A stretch of DNA of 64,000 bases from Planctomycetaceae bacterium (GCA_002702655.1 PABB01000069.1:62001-126000), one strand, 5' to 3'; numbered from the stretch's first letter, positions 1-9,341 are shown. Notes: a model not told the origin generated them from the sequence alone. Program-made: numbers and translations.

Positions 1-758
1 GCAAGCGCCAAACCGCCGCCGCCGATCGCCAACAGGGCCAGAGAACTCGCCTCCGGCACGGCCGCAATCGTGACCGGCACGTCGGGCGTAGTCTCGTAGG
101 CGTATTCGTGCAAAGTGACCGTGTAGTCGCCGTTGCCGTCGCGCACCGTCGACACGCGGCCCCAGCCGTAGTGGATGTCGCCGTCGATGTTCAGGCCGAA
201 GCCCCAGAACTGCGGATCATCGGGGTCGCCGAAGTTCGATGAGTTCGTCGACATGATGCCGGTGAGGTTCGGATAGCCGTTGTTCAGGGTCGGCGTCGAC
301 AACCCGGGGCCGATCGTGTCGCCCAACTCAAACGACCGGATGTAATAGGCGTTGCCCTTGGCGGTGTTGGTGAAGTTGATCGACAGTTCGCCGGCCGGCA
401 GGCGCTCTTCCGGCGGCTCGAACAGCGGGTGGCCGTACACAATCATTCGCACGCCCGAGTAGCGCAGCGTTGTCTGGCCAAACACAAAGTCGGTCGTGCC
501 GTTCCCGTCGAGGTCCAGATCGGTGAACGTATTGGGCGTGTTATGCACAACGGTGTTGCCCAAATCGACATGCACCAACGCGGCATCGGCCGTTTGCGAG
601 CAGCCAAACGCGCCCACGCCCGCCGCCGTGGCGTAAGAGGCCAGTCGCTTGGCGAAGCCCGGCTCGGGCGACACGTGTTTGGCAATGGTCGACAGGCAAG
701 CGGCGCGACTCGTCGCTCCCGGCCCTTCGGAAGGCGTCTCTCGAGGAATCGTGGTCAT
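1..758 (-). CDS. Secreted PEP-CTERM protein, 3' end cut by window edge
   Basis: I translated this frame by hand: 252 codons are open from an ATG at 758 to the window edge. The start is supported by GGAGAG about 10 bases upstream. The protein begins MTTIPRETPSEG, has a weakly hydrophobic Ala/Gly stretch near residues 43-60, and continues as a beta-rich secreted domain with many Gly, Asn, Asp and Thr. Near the window edge comes VPEASSLALLAIGGGGLALA, a PEP-CTERM sorting signal (Pro-Glu motif plus hydrophobic segment). The basic tail normally following it lies outside. Known of the family: an exosortase cleaves such tails during export. The function of the body is unknown. It reads away from the nagA promoter region and need not belong to the amino-sugar locus. 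Confidence 0.85.
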   Translation of the reverse strand, partial: MTTIPRETPSEGPGATSRAACLSTIAKHVSPEPGFAKRLASYATAAGVGAFGCSQTADAALVHVDLGNTVVHNTPNTFTDLDLDGNGTTDFVFGQTTLRYSGVRMIVYGHPLFEPPEERLPAGELSINFTNTAKGNAYYIRSFELGDTIGPGLSTPTLNNGYPNLTGIMSTNSSNFGDPDDPQFWGFGLNIDGDIHYGWGRVSTVRDGNGDYTVTLHEYAYETTPDVPVTIAAVPEASSLALLAIGGGGLAL

Positions 759-961
759 GGCGTTAGCACTCTCCAAGGGAAAGGGGGAAGCGGTAGGATG
801 AACCCAGTGGCGCTGCTTCTACGCTCCAGTACGGCCAAGGCGCTCGCCAGCGAATCTGCATCCTGCTGCCTAGCTGGCGCCGCCGCGTCGGCGATCGCGT
901 GCGGCCGAAATGCCGGCCGGCCGCCGCAAAACCCGACTGCTTTCCGACCTGCACGGATTAG

Positions 962-969
962 TGTATACA
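962..969. promoter_or_regulatory. Palindrome TGTATACA upstream of nagA, candidate operator
   Basis: The 379-base gap between the PEP-CTERM gene and nagA holds the palindrome TGTATACA, preceded by TAG (TAGTGTATACAG). The same 8-mer occurs at 14313-14320 upstream of the DUF1559 gene. Operators of FadR-type GntR regulators are short palindromes of related shape (GT and AC half-sites), and such a regulator is encoded at 2099-2824. That the palindrome is its binding site is inference. I recognise nothing else in this gap. Confidence 0.4.
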
Positions 970-1137
970 GAATTGAATTCGGGATGCAAGGATTTTCTTG
1001 TACTTTAAGACGCGACGGGATTCGTGGCGTCGTCGACCACGATCGCTGCCGCTGGGATGCCGCCAGCAGCGGACACCGGCGGATCGCCCGCTGCAGCAGA
1101 GCAGGGCGCCAACCAGGCACTCGTTGAGGAATCTTGG

Positions 1138-2091
1138 ATGACCGCCGCCGTTCCCGACCCGTCGACTGGCAACGCTTCAGCGCGTCTTGGCTTCGTCGAT
1201 CTGCAGGTCAACGGCTACGCGGGCGTCGACTTCAATAGCCCGCTAACCGTTGGCGACCTGGAGCGGGTCTGCACGCAACTGCGCGACGACGGCGTGGCCA
1301 GCATTCTGGCCACGGTTATCACCGACGACGTCCAACGGATGACGCAGCGGATCACTGAGCTGCGGCAAGCGCGCGACCAGTCGCCGGTGGTGCGCGACGT
1401 GATCGCCGGCATCCACATTGAAGGCCCGTTCATCAGTCCCGAGCCCGGCTACGTGGGCGCCCACCCGGCGGCCGCCGTCCGCCCGGCCGAGCTGCCGCCG
1501 ATGCAACGGCTCGTGGCCGCGGGCGAGGGGCTGGTGCGCATCGTCACGCTGGCGCCCGAACACGACGACCGCTGCCAAGTGACGAAGTGGCTCACCGACA
1601 ACCGGATCGTGGTCTCGGCAGGGCACTGCAATCCGTCGCTCGAGCGGCTGCGGATGGCCATCGACCAGGGGCTGAGCATGTTTACGCACCTGGGCAACGG
1701 GTGCCCGCGACAATTGGACCGGCACGACAATATCATCCAGCGCGTGCTCAGCCTGGCCGAGCATCTGTGGATCGGCTTCATCGCCGATGGGATCCACGTG
1801 CCGTTTCCGGCGCTTGGCAACTACCTGGCGGCGGCCGGGATATCGCGGGCATTTGTGGTCACCGACGCGATTTCCGCCGCGGGGCTGGGGCCGGGCTGCT
1901 ACCGCCTGGGCGAGCGCGAGGTCGTCGTCGACGAGCAACTCGCCACCTGGTCGGCCGATGGCGCCCATCTGGCCGGCGCCGCGACCACCATGCCGCGGGC
2001 CTATCAGAATTTGCAGGAGGGGCTCGGGCTGTCAGCCGAGGATGCGCAGCGGCTGACGGTCGACAACCCGACCGCTGCGATCGCGCTTTGA
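1138..2091 (+). CDS. nagA: N-acetylglucosamine-6-phosphate deacetylase
   Basis: Cytoplasmic enzyme that removes acetate from GlcNAc-6-phosphate to give glucosamine-6-phosphate. Family signatures: GFVDLQVNG (residues 18-26), GIHIEGPF with metal ligand E95, SAGH with H163, FTHLGNG with H184, and VTDAISAAG with catalytic-type D243. I chose ATG 1138 (GAGGA about 8 bases upstream, 317 aa). The frame is open further upstream, to an ATG at 1024, but that extension is low-complexity Ala/Ser. E. coli NagA is 382 aa. Here both the N-terminal strands and the C-terminal strands after the barrel appear to be missing, so it is close to a bare barrel. It converges with the GntR gene, stop to stop 8 bases apart. 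Its substrate would come from the hexosaminidases next door. No glucosamine-6-phosphate deaminase or GlcNAc kinase is in the window. Confidence 0.92.
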   Translation: MTAAVPDPSTGNASARLGFVDLQVNGYAGVDFNSPLTVGDLERVCTQLRDDGVASILATVITDDVQRMTQRITELRQARDQSPVVRDVIAGIHIEGPFISPEPGYVGAHPAAAVRPAELPPMQRLVAAGEGLVRIVTLAPEHDDRCQVTKWLTDNRIVVSAGHCNPSLERLRMAIDQGLSMFTHLGNGCPRQLDRHDNIIQRVLSLAEHLWIGFIADGIHVPFPALGNYLAAAGISRAFVVTDAISAAGLGPGCYRLGEREVVVDEQLATWSADGAHLAGAATTMPRAYQNLQEGLGLSAEDAQRLTVDNPTAAIAL

Positions 2092-2098
2092 TCGCGAG

Positions 2099-2824
2099 TC
2101 ACACCACGTGGTCGGAAAACCGCATGGTCGACGCCGCGTTGAGATGCTGCGCCATTTCCTGCCGCGCCTTGTCGGCATCGCCATTGGCCACGGCCGCGAG
2201 AATCGCCACGTGCTGTTCGTACTCGTCGCCCAGCATGGATCGGCAGCCCTCGGACAGATCGTACGACAGGGCCTTGTATTTCCAGCACCGGCGAATCGAC
2301 ACCGCCATCGGGACATTGCCGCAGTACTCGGCAATCGTCAGGTGCAAAGCGAAGTCGAAGTACTTGGCGGCCTCTTCCCAGAGTTGGCCCGACTCGCTGC
2401 GCACATCGCGGGCCAGGACGCGCAGGTCGTCAAGCGCGGCATCCGGCACGTTGCCGGCGGCGCGAGCCGCCGCGTCCGGTTCGAGCAGTTGACGCAGCTC
2501 GTGCGTTTGCACCAACCAGTTCTTGGCCTGTGCCGTGACCACGGCCTGAAAATTGTTCGGCTGGGCCAAAATGCCTTCGGACGTGAGCTTCACGAGCGCC
2601 TTGCCGACGGGCGTGCGGCTCATGCCGAGCTCTTCGCTCAGCTCGGTGGTCTTCAGCCGCGTTCCCGCGGGAAACTCGCCGGAGATGATCCGACCCAGTA
2701 TCAAATCGACCGCCTTGTCCGCCAGCGAGCCGTGATCCCCTTGCTCGGCGTCGACGATCGGTTGAATGGCCGGATAACGCTGCGGACGAAACGTCTCGGG
2801 AAGCGTCACTTCGACAGAAGCCAT
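2099..2824 (-). CDS. GntR-family regulator, FadR/FCD subfamily
   Basis: DNA-binding transcriptional regulator. An N-terminal winged helix-turn-helix (about residues 33-95, with GEFPAGTRLKTTELSEELGM and SRTPV typical of GntR) is followed by an all-helical FCD ligand-binding domain (about 105-230). Its likely metal ligands are D157 and H161 (FDFALHL), H205 (EQHVAIL) and H227. Start: ATG 2824 with GGAAAGAG upstream gives 241 aa. An upstream ATG at 2884 would overlap the inverted repeat at 2879-2917, so it is less likely. Members of this subfamily often sense sugar acids, carboxylates or amino sugars (NanR is one). Its place beside nagA and two GH20 genes suggests it controls the amino-sugar locus. 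The ligand is not readable from sequence. Confidence 0.9.
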   Translation of the reverse strand: MASVEVTLPETFRPQRYPAIQPIVDAEQGDHGSLADKAVDLILGRIISGEFPAGTRLKTTELSEELGMSRTPVGKALVKLTSEGILAQPNNFQAVVTAQAKNWLVQTHELRQLLEPDAAARAAGNVPDAALDDLRVLARDVRSESGQLWEEAAKYFDFALHLTIAEYCGNVPMAVSIRRCWKYKALSYDLSEGCRSMLGDEYEQHVAILAAVANGDADKARQEMAQHLNAASTMRFSDHVV

Positions 2825-2878
2825 GCTGATTACTCTTTCCACGCCCAGCGCCGCGTGCGGCGAGACTCGAACAGGTGC

Positions 2879-2917
2879 GTACACTACAGATACTGCACCC
2901 TACCCGATTTAGTGTAC
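2879..2917. promoter_or_regulatory. Inverted repeat GTACACTA-N23-TAGTGTAC upstream of the GntR gene
   Basis: GTACACTA at 2879-2886 and TAGTGTAC at 2910-2917 are a perfect 8-base inverted repeat around a 23-base spacer, 55 bases upstream of the chosen GntR start. The right half, read GATTTAGTGTAC, resembles GATTAGTGTATAC upstream of nagA (956-968). An autoregulatory operator is a reasonable inference. It also lies between the stop of the upstream symporter gene (3053) and the GntR start, so the regulator may have its own promoter. Confidence 0.4.
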
Positions 2918-3052
2918 TCGCGATTTGCCGACTTATCAATTCATCGCGGACCGTCGCATCGCCTGCTAGCCTGCGGCGCGGCATGGAAATCCGTCGGTTA
3001 TGCCCATTGTGACGGGGAAGCGGATTGGCCACGCCTCGCGGTCCATCGCGGT

Positions 3053-4936
3053 TCATTGCGGCGTGCTTCTGCGGCGGAAGTACAGACGAAACACGGCTGC
3101 CACTGCCACGAGCGCCACGCCGTACAGCGCCGCCGCACGCCACCACGCGCCGTACAGCGTGCTGCCAATCGCAAACAGCAAACCGTACACGCCCGCGCAG
3201 CCGACGAACACGCACAGCACCTGCCGCGGCAAGTCCCACGCGGCTTGCTCGGCGCCGCCGTCGACCGGATCGCCGCTCGCGCTGGCTGCCGCCACGACGC
3301 GGGCCCACCCCGGACCGCCAGGCCGGCACTTGCGGTAGAACGCGCGCAACGTCGCCTCGTCTTCCGGCGGCGTCAAAAACGTCCCGGCCAGCCAGGCCAC
3401 GGTGGTCGTGGCCACGGCCAGGAGGAACTTCATCGTGGCGCCGTCGATCGGCCCCGCGGCGAGCGACTCCTCCGAGATGGCAAACACCAAGATCGCCGCC
3501 ACGATGGTGGTCGCGATCATGGCGAAGATTTCCGACCACGCGTTGATCCGCCACCAGAACCACCGCAGCAGGTAAATTGCGCCCGACCCCGCCCCCGACA
3601 GCAGCAAGATGTCGAACGCTTGGGTGGCGCTGGTCAGAAACAACGCCAACACGCCCGCCAGCACCATCAGCCCTACCGTGCATGCGCGGCCGGCCCGCAC
3701 GAGTTGAGCATCCGTCGCATCGGGACGCACGAACCGCCGATAGAAGTCGTTCACCGCGTACGACGAGCCCCAGTTCAAGTGCGTGCCAATCGTCGACATG
3801 TACGCCGCGGCGATCGACGCCACCACGACCCCCAACAGCCCGGGGCCCAACTTCGACACCATGGCGGGATAGGCAATGTCGTGGGCGATGATCGACTCGT
3901 CGACATGCGGGAACGCCTGCTGCACGTCGTCTAACTCGGGAAAGCACGCCAACGACGCGAGCGCCACCACGATCCACGGCCACGGCCGCAGCGCGTAGTG
4001 GGCCACGTTGAAAAACAGCGTGGCGCCAACCGCGTTGCGCTCGTCCTTGGCGCTGAGCATCCGTTGGGCGATGTACCCGCCGCCGCCCGGCTCCGCGCCC
4101 GGGTACCACGCCGCCCACCACTGCACCAACAGCGGCATCAACAGCAACGGCATCCACTGGCTGGCGTCGGAGAAATCGGGCAGCAGCGCCATCCGCTCGG
4201 CCACGGCCGGCTGGGTGAACAACTCCGCCAGACCGAACTGCTCTGCGCCGCTCGCCGGAAGCTCGCCCTGCTCGACCAACGAGCGGCCCGCCTCGCCCAC
4301 CGCCACCACGGCGGTCGCCACGGCGCCGATCATGGCGATCGTGTACTGAAACAGGTCGGCCCACAGGCAGCCTTTGATCCCGCCCAGCGCCGCGTACAGC
4401 ACGACGCCTGCCGAACCGTACAGCACGCACTCCCACTTCTCGGCGCCGAACAGCAGCACGCCGTACTTGATGATCGCTAGCGTGACGTTCGCCATGATCA
4501 GCACGTTGAACAACACGCCCAGGTACACGGCGCGAAAGCCGCGCAGAAAGGCCGCCGGCTTGCCCGAGTAGCGCAGCTCGTAAAACTCCAGGTCGGTCAT
4601 CACCTCGGAGCGGCGCCACAGCTTGGCGTAGATAAACACCGTGACCATGCCGGTGATCAGAAAGGCCCACCACGCCCAGTTCTTCGAGACGCCGTCTTCG
4701 CGGACCATGCCGCAGACCAGGTTCGGCGTGTCGGCCGCGAACGTGCAGGCGACCATCGAGACGCCCAGCAGCCACCACGGCATGCCGCGGCCGGCCAGGA
4801 AGAACTCCGTGGCGTCGCGGCCCGCCGTCTGAAACGCCCACACCCCGATGCCGACCAGCACCGCCGCAAACCCCACGACAACGGCCCAGTCGATCGGTTG
4901 AAAGGAAACGTAGGCCAGGAGGTGGTGCGTCGGCAT
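3053..4936 (-). CDS. Sodium:solute symporter (SSS family), first of two
   Basis: Inner-membrane Na+-coupled transporter of 627 aa. Many hydrophobic helices are visible, beginning with the segment around WAVVVGFAAVLVGIGVWAF. Family features include the FFLAGRGMPWWLLG stretch after helix 1, typical of SSS proteins, and YMSTIGTHLNWGSSYAVNDFYRR-type sequence in the middle (about residues 385-405). The C-terminal part past residue 500 adds a large loop and two or three extra helices. It begins 68 bases after the stop of the GH20 gene at 5005, in the same direction, so it is probably co-transcribed with it. The substrate is presumably a sugar or amino sugar released by the GH20 enzymes; this is inferred from position only. 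Confidence 0.9.
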   Translation of the reverse strand: MPTHHLLAYVSFQPIDWAVVVGFAAVLVGIGVWAFQTAGRDATEFFLAGRGMPWWLLGVSMVACTFAADTPNLVCGMVREDGVSKNWAWWAFLITGMVTVFIYAKLWRRSEVMTDLEFYELRYSGKPAAFLRGFRAVYLGVLFNVLIMANVTLAIIKYGVLLFGAEKWECVLYGSAGVVLYAALGGIKGCLWADLFQYTIAMIGAVATAVVAVGEAGRSLVEQGELPASGAEQFGLAELFTQPAVAERMALLPDFSDASQWMPLLLMPLLVQWWAAWYPGAEPGGGGYIAQRMLSAKDERNAVGATLFFNVAHYALRPWPWIVVALASLACFPELDDVQQAFPHVDESIIAHDIAYPAMVSKLGPGLLGVVVASIAAAYMSTIGTHLNWGSSYAVNDFYRRFVRPDATDAQLVRAGRACTVGLMVLAGVLALFLTSATQAFDILLLSGAGSGAIYLLRWFWWRINAWSEIFAMIATTIVAAILVFAISEESLAAGPIDGATMKFLLAVATTTVAWLAGTFLTPPEDEATLRAFYRKCRPGGPGWARVVAAASASGDPVDGGAEQAAWDLPRQVLCVFVGCAGVYGLLFAIGSTLYGAWWRAAALYGVALVAVAAVFRLYFRRRSTPQ

Positions 4937-5004
4937 GGCGTGCCAGTGGTGTTCGTGGTGGCAATCGTGCTACGAGCAAGGCGCTTGCGTGCCCGCGGCG
5001 GGCG

Positions 5005-7671
5005 CTACGGCGCGGCGACCTCGTCGCGGGGCGAGACCTCGACCGTGCGGCTGCCGCGGCCGCGCGTGTCAAAGGTGCGCAGTCGCACCGATCCGGCCAC
5101 CTCGACCGGACCGCAGTACAGCGGCGACTCGGCCGTCGGCTCGCCGGGTTCGGTTGTATAACGGATCGCCAGCCCGGGATAGGCGCTGTTGGCCTGCAAC
5201 TGGCCATTGTCGATCCACGCTCCCGGCGGCGGCAGGCGATACGCGACGCCCCCCGCCGTGCGGTCCAACTGCGGCAGCACGCGCCGCCCCAGTGCGTTGC
5301 AGAACTGGTTCCAATCGGCAGCGAACTCGCGCTGCGTCGCCGCATTCTCGGCCTGCTCCGACCACGCGGGCCGCGGGGCCCACGCCCGCTCGGCCAGGGC
5401 GATCGCGCGGGGGAACGCCATCTGCTCAAGCAGGCTCTCGCTGCGCAGGTATTCGCCCCACAACTGCCCCTGAATGCCCCGCACCCGCGGCACGGCGTCG
5501 TTTTGCAGGGCGACGCAATCGTCGAACTTGCCGGGCCGCAACGGACGGCCCAGCACGTCGGTCCGCGCCGTGCGCAGGTAGTCGAGCGGTTCCAATTCAA
5601 ACGGCTTGTGCAGCGGCACGAAGCCGCCCCAGTCGTGGCCGTTCTCCTCGGGATGCACCTCGGCGGCCAGATCAAAGTACAGGCTGGTCACGTTGCACAG
5701 CACAATGTCGAACCCCGCGTTGGCCAGGCGATAGGCATAGTCCTCGCGGCGCCAGCCGGGGGCGTTGTTCCACACGTAGGCCACCGGCTGCGCGGAAAGC
5801 AGTTGGTGGTTGGGCACGTCGCCGTCGTCGGACGCCGCCAGAAACAGCTCCTCCCACCCGGCAATCTCCACGTCGTGCCGCTGGCCGATTTCCGTCACGC
5901 GGCGGGCGAAGTATTCCTGCAGTTCGTCATGGTCGAGCTTGTCGATGACGCCGCGCTCGACCAACGATTGGCAAGCCGGCGACTGCAGCCAGGCCTGCTT
6001 GGGGACCTCGTCGCCGCCGACGTGAAACGTCCGCAGCCGCGCGCCCGCTCGTTGGTAGATGCCCGCGGTCTCGACCAGCACCGTCTCGATCAGTTCGTAG
6101 GTCGCGTCCAACGCCACGTCGCACACATCGTCTTGCCAGCCTTGCGGGGTCTTGTACTGCGAACGATCGTCCGGGTGAACCAGGCGGCAGTCGTGCGGCG
6201 AGTCGCCCGCCGAGGCGGTTGCCGGACCGACTGCCAGCCGGCGCTGCCGCGCGTTCATCGCCACGATGGCCGCCCGCGCGTGCCCGGGGAAATCGAACTC
6301 GGGAATCACTTCGATGTGCAACCGCGCGGCATGCTGGAGAATCTCCGCGAAGTCGTCTTGGCTGTAGAAGCCCGAACCCGGCCCGCGTGCGACATCCGGC
6401 CCCGAGCCCAGCGACGGCGCCAGGCGGTCGCTTTCGTCGCGGGTGTGGCCGCGCCGTGCGCCGACCTGCGTCAGTTCCGGCAGCGCATCGATCGCCAGCC
6501 GCCACCCTTCGTCGTCGCTCAGATGCAAATGCAGACGATTCAGCTTGAACCGCGCCATCACCGTCAGCAGTTTTTTGACCGTTTCCTTCGTCTGGAAGTT
6601 GCGCGCCACGTCCAGATGCAGGCCGCGGTACCCGAACCGCGGTCGGTCGGCGATCCGCACCGCCGGCACGCTCACTGCCGCCGAGTTCGAGTGATCCGCC
6701 CCGCCGACCAACGCGAGTAGCGTCTGCACGCCGTAGAAAGCACCGGCGGGGTCGCTGGCGACGATGTCGACGCCGTGGGTGGCGTCCACGTCCAGCAGAT
6801 ACGCCTCGGCGGGCGGTTGTTCCGACGCAAACCGCTTCGCGACCGCCGCGGGGTCGAGCCGCAAGCGGATCGCCGCCGCGTCGGCATCGTTGGCTAATGC
6901 CAGCTCACTCGCCACCGGCGCCGCGTCGCCCCAACCGCGTTGCAACGCTGCCAGTTCGTTGTCCAGCGCCGCATCGGCGTCGACCGTCACGATCGGCGGC
7001 AGCGACCATGCCGCGCCAGTCCTCTGGAGCATCGACGGCGTCGGCACAACCAGCGGCACATCGTCAGTGGGTAGCAGCGACAGTTCCGCGTTGGCGTCAA
7101 AACGCTCTTCGGGGGTCACCGGCTGGCGTGCATCAGCCAGTCCATTGGGCGCCATCGCCCCGGCTTCAAACGCCGGCGGCTTTACGACGAACTCCTCCGA
7201 GGGCGGACCCTCCACGCCGTCCTCGCCGACCGCGACCACGTAATGCCCGCTGGGCATCGCACACTGGCGCGACGCGCCGCGGCTCAACTCGACTTGCACC
7301 GTGCGACTTTCGCCGGGGGCCAACGGCGCAAACCCGTCCGCGGGCGCCAGATACTGAAAGTCCCCGGCGATCATCTCCCCGGTGATTTTGTCGGCCGCGT
7401 CGACGGGCTCAACCGTTCCCGAGAAGTTGAAGTACAGCCGCCACGCTCCGGCGAGCCGCGGCTGATCGCTGGCGTTGGTCAGCACGAGTTCCGCCTGGCA
7501 GTGCACCGAGCCGGCGTTTCGGTCGACCACGTCGTTGCTGATCGCCCGCCACTGGATCGTGACGCCGGCCAGCGGGTCCGCGGGTATCGAATCCGTTGCG
7601 CCCACGGCAGTTCCCAGGCCAGCCGCGGCCACGACGGCGGCGATCCCGATTGAAGTACGCAATGTCTGCAT
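5005..7671 (-). CDS. Secreted beta-N-acetylhexosaminidase, GH20 with CHB_HEX domains
   Basis: Removes terminal beta-linked GlcNAc or GalNAc from glycans by substrate-assisted catalysis. The 888-aa protein has a signal peptide (about residues 1-25), then a CHB_HEX-type N-terminal carbohydrate-binding domain (about 30-165; VTIQWRAISNDVV onward). A GH20b-like domain follows (about 215-345). The catalytic barrel starts near FGYRGLHLDVARN and contains HLHLSDDEGWR and the catalytic pair D554-E555 in HVGGDEVP. The C-terminus (about 820-885) looks like the CHB_HEX C-terminal domain. The length matches the chitobiase type (E. coli and Serratia enzymes are about 780-890 aa). It is exported, so it acts in the periplasm or outside. 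Genes for symporters flank it in the same orientation. Confidence 0.93.
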   Translation of the reverse strand: MQTLRTSIGIAAVVAAAGLGTAVGATDSIPADPLAGVTIQWRAISNDVVDRNAGSVHCQAELVLTNASDQPRLAGAWRLYFNFSGTVEPVDAADKITGEMIAGDFQYLAPADGFAPLAPGESRTVQVELSRGASRQCAMPSGHYVVAVGEDGVEGPPSEEFVVKPPAFEAGAMAPNGLADARQPVTPEERFDANAELSLLPTDDVPLVVPTPSMLQRTGAAWSLPPIVTVDADAALDNELAALQRGWGDAAPVASELALANDADAAAIRLRLDPAAVAKRFASEQPPAEAYLLDVDATHGVDIVASDPAGAFYGVQTLLALVGGADHSNSAAVSVPAVRIADRPRFGYRGLHLDVARNFQTKETVKKLLTVMARFKLNRLHLHLSDDEGWRLAIDALPELTQVGARRGHTRDESDRLAPSLGSGPDVARGPGSGFYSQDDFAEILQHAARLHIEVIPEFDFPGHARAAIVAMNARQRRLAVGPATASAGDSPHDCRLVHPDDRSQYKTPQGWQDDVCDVALDATYELIETVLVETAGIYQRAGARLRTFHVGGDEVPKQAWLQSPACQSLVERGVIDKLDHDELQEYFARRVTEIGQRHDVEIAGWEELFLAASDDGDVPNHQLLSAQPVAYVWNNAPGWRREDYAYRLANAGFDIVLCNVTSLYFDLAAEVHPEENGHDWGGFVPLHKPFELEPLDYLRTARTDVLGRPLRPGKFDDCVALQNDAVPRVRGIQGQLWGEYLRSESLLEQMAFPRAIALAERAWAPRPAWSEQAENAATQREFAADWNQFCNALGRRVLPQLDRTAGGVAYRLPPPGAWIDNGQLQANSAYPGLAIRYTTEPGEPTAESPLYCGPVEVAGSVRLRTFDTRGRGSRTVEVSPRDEVAAP

Positions 7672-7758
7672 GGTTGTCCCGTCGTTCGTTGCGCCGTCGG
7701 CATCTGCGAGGCGAGTTTGTTCCGTCTGTTTGTCGTGTCCGGCGCCGCGCTGCCCCGC

Positions 7759-9300
7759 CTACCGCACGCTGGTGATCCGCTCGTACAGCCGCTGCAGCTC
7801 CAAGCGGCGCGCCTCGTTCTCCTGGGCGATCGCCGCGGGGTAGAGATTCTCCGCATTCAGTTCCGCGAACCACGCGTCCAACCGATCTGCCCCGCGCAAC
7901 AGCTTCGTCAGCCGCTCGCCGAGCGCCGCGCTGGCAGGGGCGTCGCCGGTGGCTGCCTCCGCGTCCAACCGCGCCAGTTGCACGTCGAGAAAGAACACCC
8001 GAATGGCCGTCATCAGCCGATAGTGCTCCACATCGGCTGCATCGGTTCGATTGTTGCTGCGGGCCAGAAAGTCGCGCAGCTTGCAGGCTTTCTCGCGGGC
8101 CGACTGCAGCGCCGCGCGCGTCGACTGGTCGCCGACCGGCACGTCGCTGATGGCGGTCAAATGCCGCCACAGTTCGTCCGCCTCGTCTGCATTCAAGCCG
8201 AACCGCTGCTGCGCGTACCCGGCGACATACGCCTGGGCGTCGAACGACTCACGACCGATCGCGTCGCAGTACGCGTCCAGCAGCAGTTGGAATCCCCGCA
8301 TGGGATACACCCGCCGCAACGGCGCCATGTCGACCACGTGCCGCTTGGGTTCGCGCACGATCGAATACACGCCCGAGGTCGACCACGAGGTCAGCACGAC
8401 TCCCTGGTACCCGTTGTCCCGCATGAACGGCAGGAAGTCTTCGTAGTTGCGAAAGTGCGTCTTCCACACGGCGCCAAAATAGTTGTCCGGATGGCTGCGC
8501 ATGGCGAGGGCGCCCCACAGCTCGTGGCCGCTGTCGAGCAGCCGGTCGTGATCGCCGAAATGGTTCACGTCCCAACCGTAGTTCCAGTTCACCAGCACGC
8601 ACTCCGGCGGCAGGCGGTCGATCGCCTCGGGATGCTTCATCACGATGTCCGCCCACAGCACGGGGATCTTGCCGCGCTCGAGCACCTGTTGCGCGACGGC
8701 GCGGATGTGCTCGATGAACAACGCCGAGCGCCCCTCGGCCTCCGCCCGCGCAGCGCACTTGGGGCAGTGCCCCAGCAGGGCCGTCTCGTCGGCGCCAATG
8801 TGAACGTATTTCGACGGATGCGCCGCACACAACTCGTCCAACAACGCGCCATACAGCTCCAGAAACGCCTCCTGCTGGCTGGGGCACGCCTGCGAGATGT
8901 CCATCGCGTCCTCGCGCAGCGCGGCGTAACGTTCGAACTGCAGCACGTATTCCAGGTGGCCCAGGCATTGCTGCAGCGGGACCACGTCCACGCCGCGCTC
9001 CGCGCAGAACTCGACGAACTCGGCGATCTCGGCCTTCGTGTACGCGAACTGATTGGAAATCACGCGGTGCTGGTCGAACGGGAACGAGCCTTCCCATTCC
9101 ATGATGATCGTGTTGACGCCGCGGGAGCTGACCGACTCGACGATCCGTTTCAGCTCCGGCAGCGGCAGCACCTGAATGCGATTGTCGATATGCACCGCGC
9201 GCACCCGAAACGGATCCGCCGCAGCGGCCGGTGGCGCGAGCAGCAGAATGGCCGCCCACGGGACGGCCAGCAGCGTGAGATATCGTCGTATGTTCCGCAT
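7759..9300 (-). CDS. GH20-like hexosaminidase, short form
   Basis: A 513-aa secreted protein with a signal peptide (about 1-28, ending LLLAPPAAA). The barrel carries HIGADET with the candidate catalytic pair D171-E172, the same Asp-Glu arrangement as in GH20. MEWEGSFPFD and PLQQCLGHLEYVL also match the short GH20 group that lacks CHB_HEX and GH20b domains. The last 150 residues are helical. It differs strongly from the GH20 protein encoded at 5005, so the two probably divide substrates or linkages. Start: ATG 9300 with GAGAGCG adjacent upstream. It sits 41 bases after the upstream symporter gene and 87 bases before the next GH20 gene. Exact specificity is unknown. Confidence 0.85.
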   Translation of the reverse strand: MRNIRRYLTLLAVPWAAILLLAPPAAAADPFRVRAVHIDNRIQVLPLPELKRIVESVSSRGVNTIIMEWEGSFPFDQHRVISNQFAYTKAEIAEFVEFCAERGVDVVPLQQCLGHLEYVLQFERYAALREDAMDISQACPSQQEAFLELYGALLDELCAAHPSKYVHIGADETALLGHCPKCAARAEAEGRSALFIEHIRAVAQQVLERGKIPVLWADIVMKHPEAIDRLPPECVLVNWNYGWDVNHFGDHDRLLDSGHELWGALAMRSHPDNYFGAVWKTHFRNYEDFLPFMRDNGYQGVVLTSWSTSGVYSIVREPKRHVVDMAPLRRVYPMRGFQLLLDAYCDAIGRESFDAQAYVAGYAQQRFGLNADEADELWRHLTAISDVPVGDQSTRAALQSAREKACKLRDFLARSNNRTDAADVEHYRLMTAIRVFFLDVQLARLDAEAATGDAPASAALGERLTKLLRGADRLDAWFAELNAENLYPAAIAQENEARRLELQRLYERITSVR

Positions 9301-9341
9301 CGCTCTCGATCGTGTGTGAGCCGCGCCGGCGCCGAGTCGCC

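Noticed and set aside
429-1127. Plus-strand open frame over the first gene and the nagA gap
   Set aside because: Antisense to the PEP-CTERM gene, which has a strong sorting tail, a Shine-Dalgarno site and a coherent secreted-protein composition. The plus-strand product has no features.
2108-3934. Plus-strand frame of about 600 codons over the GntR and symporter genes
   Set aside because: Antisense to two genes with firm motifs; its product is His/Arg-rich with no domain.
2430-5675. A long open frame of about 1081 codons on the minus strand
   Set aside because: It overlaps the symporter, GH20 and GntR genes out of frame, and most of it is Arg/Ser/Gly-rich, which is what high G+C produces by chance. 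The overlapping genes have clear family motifs.
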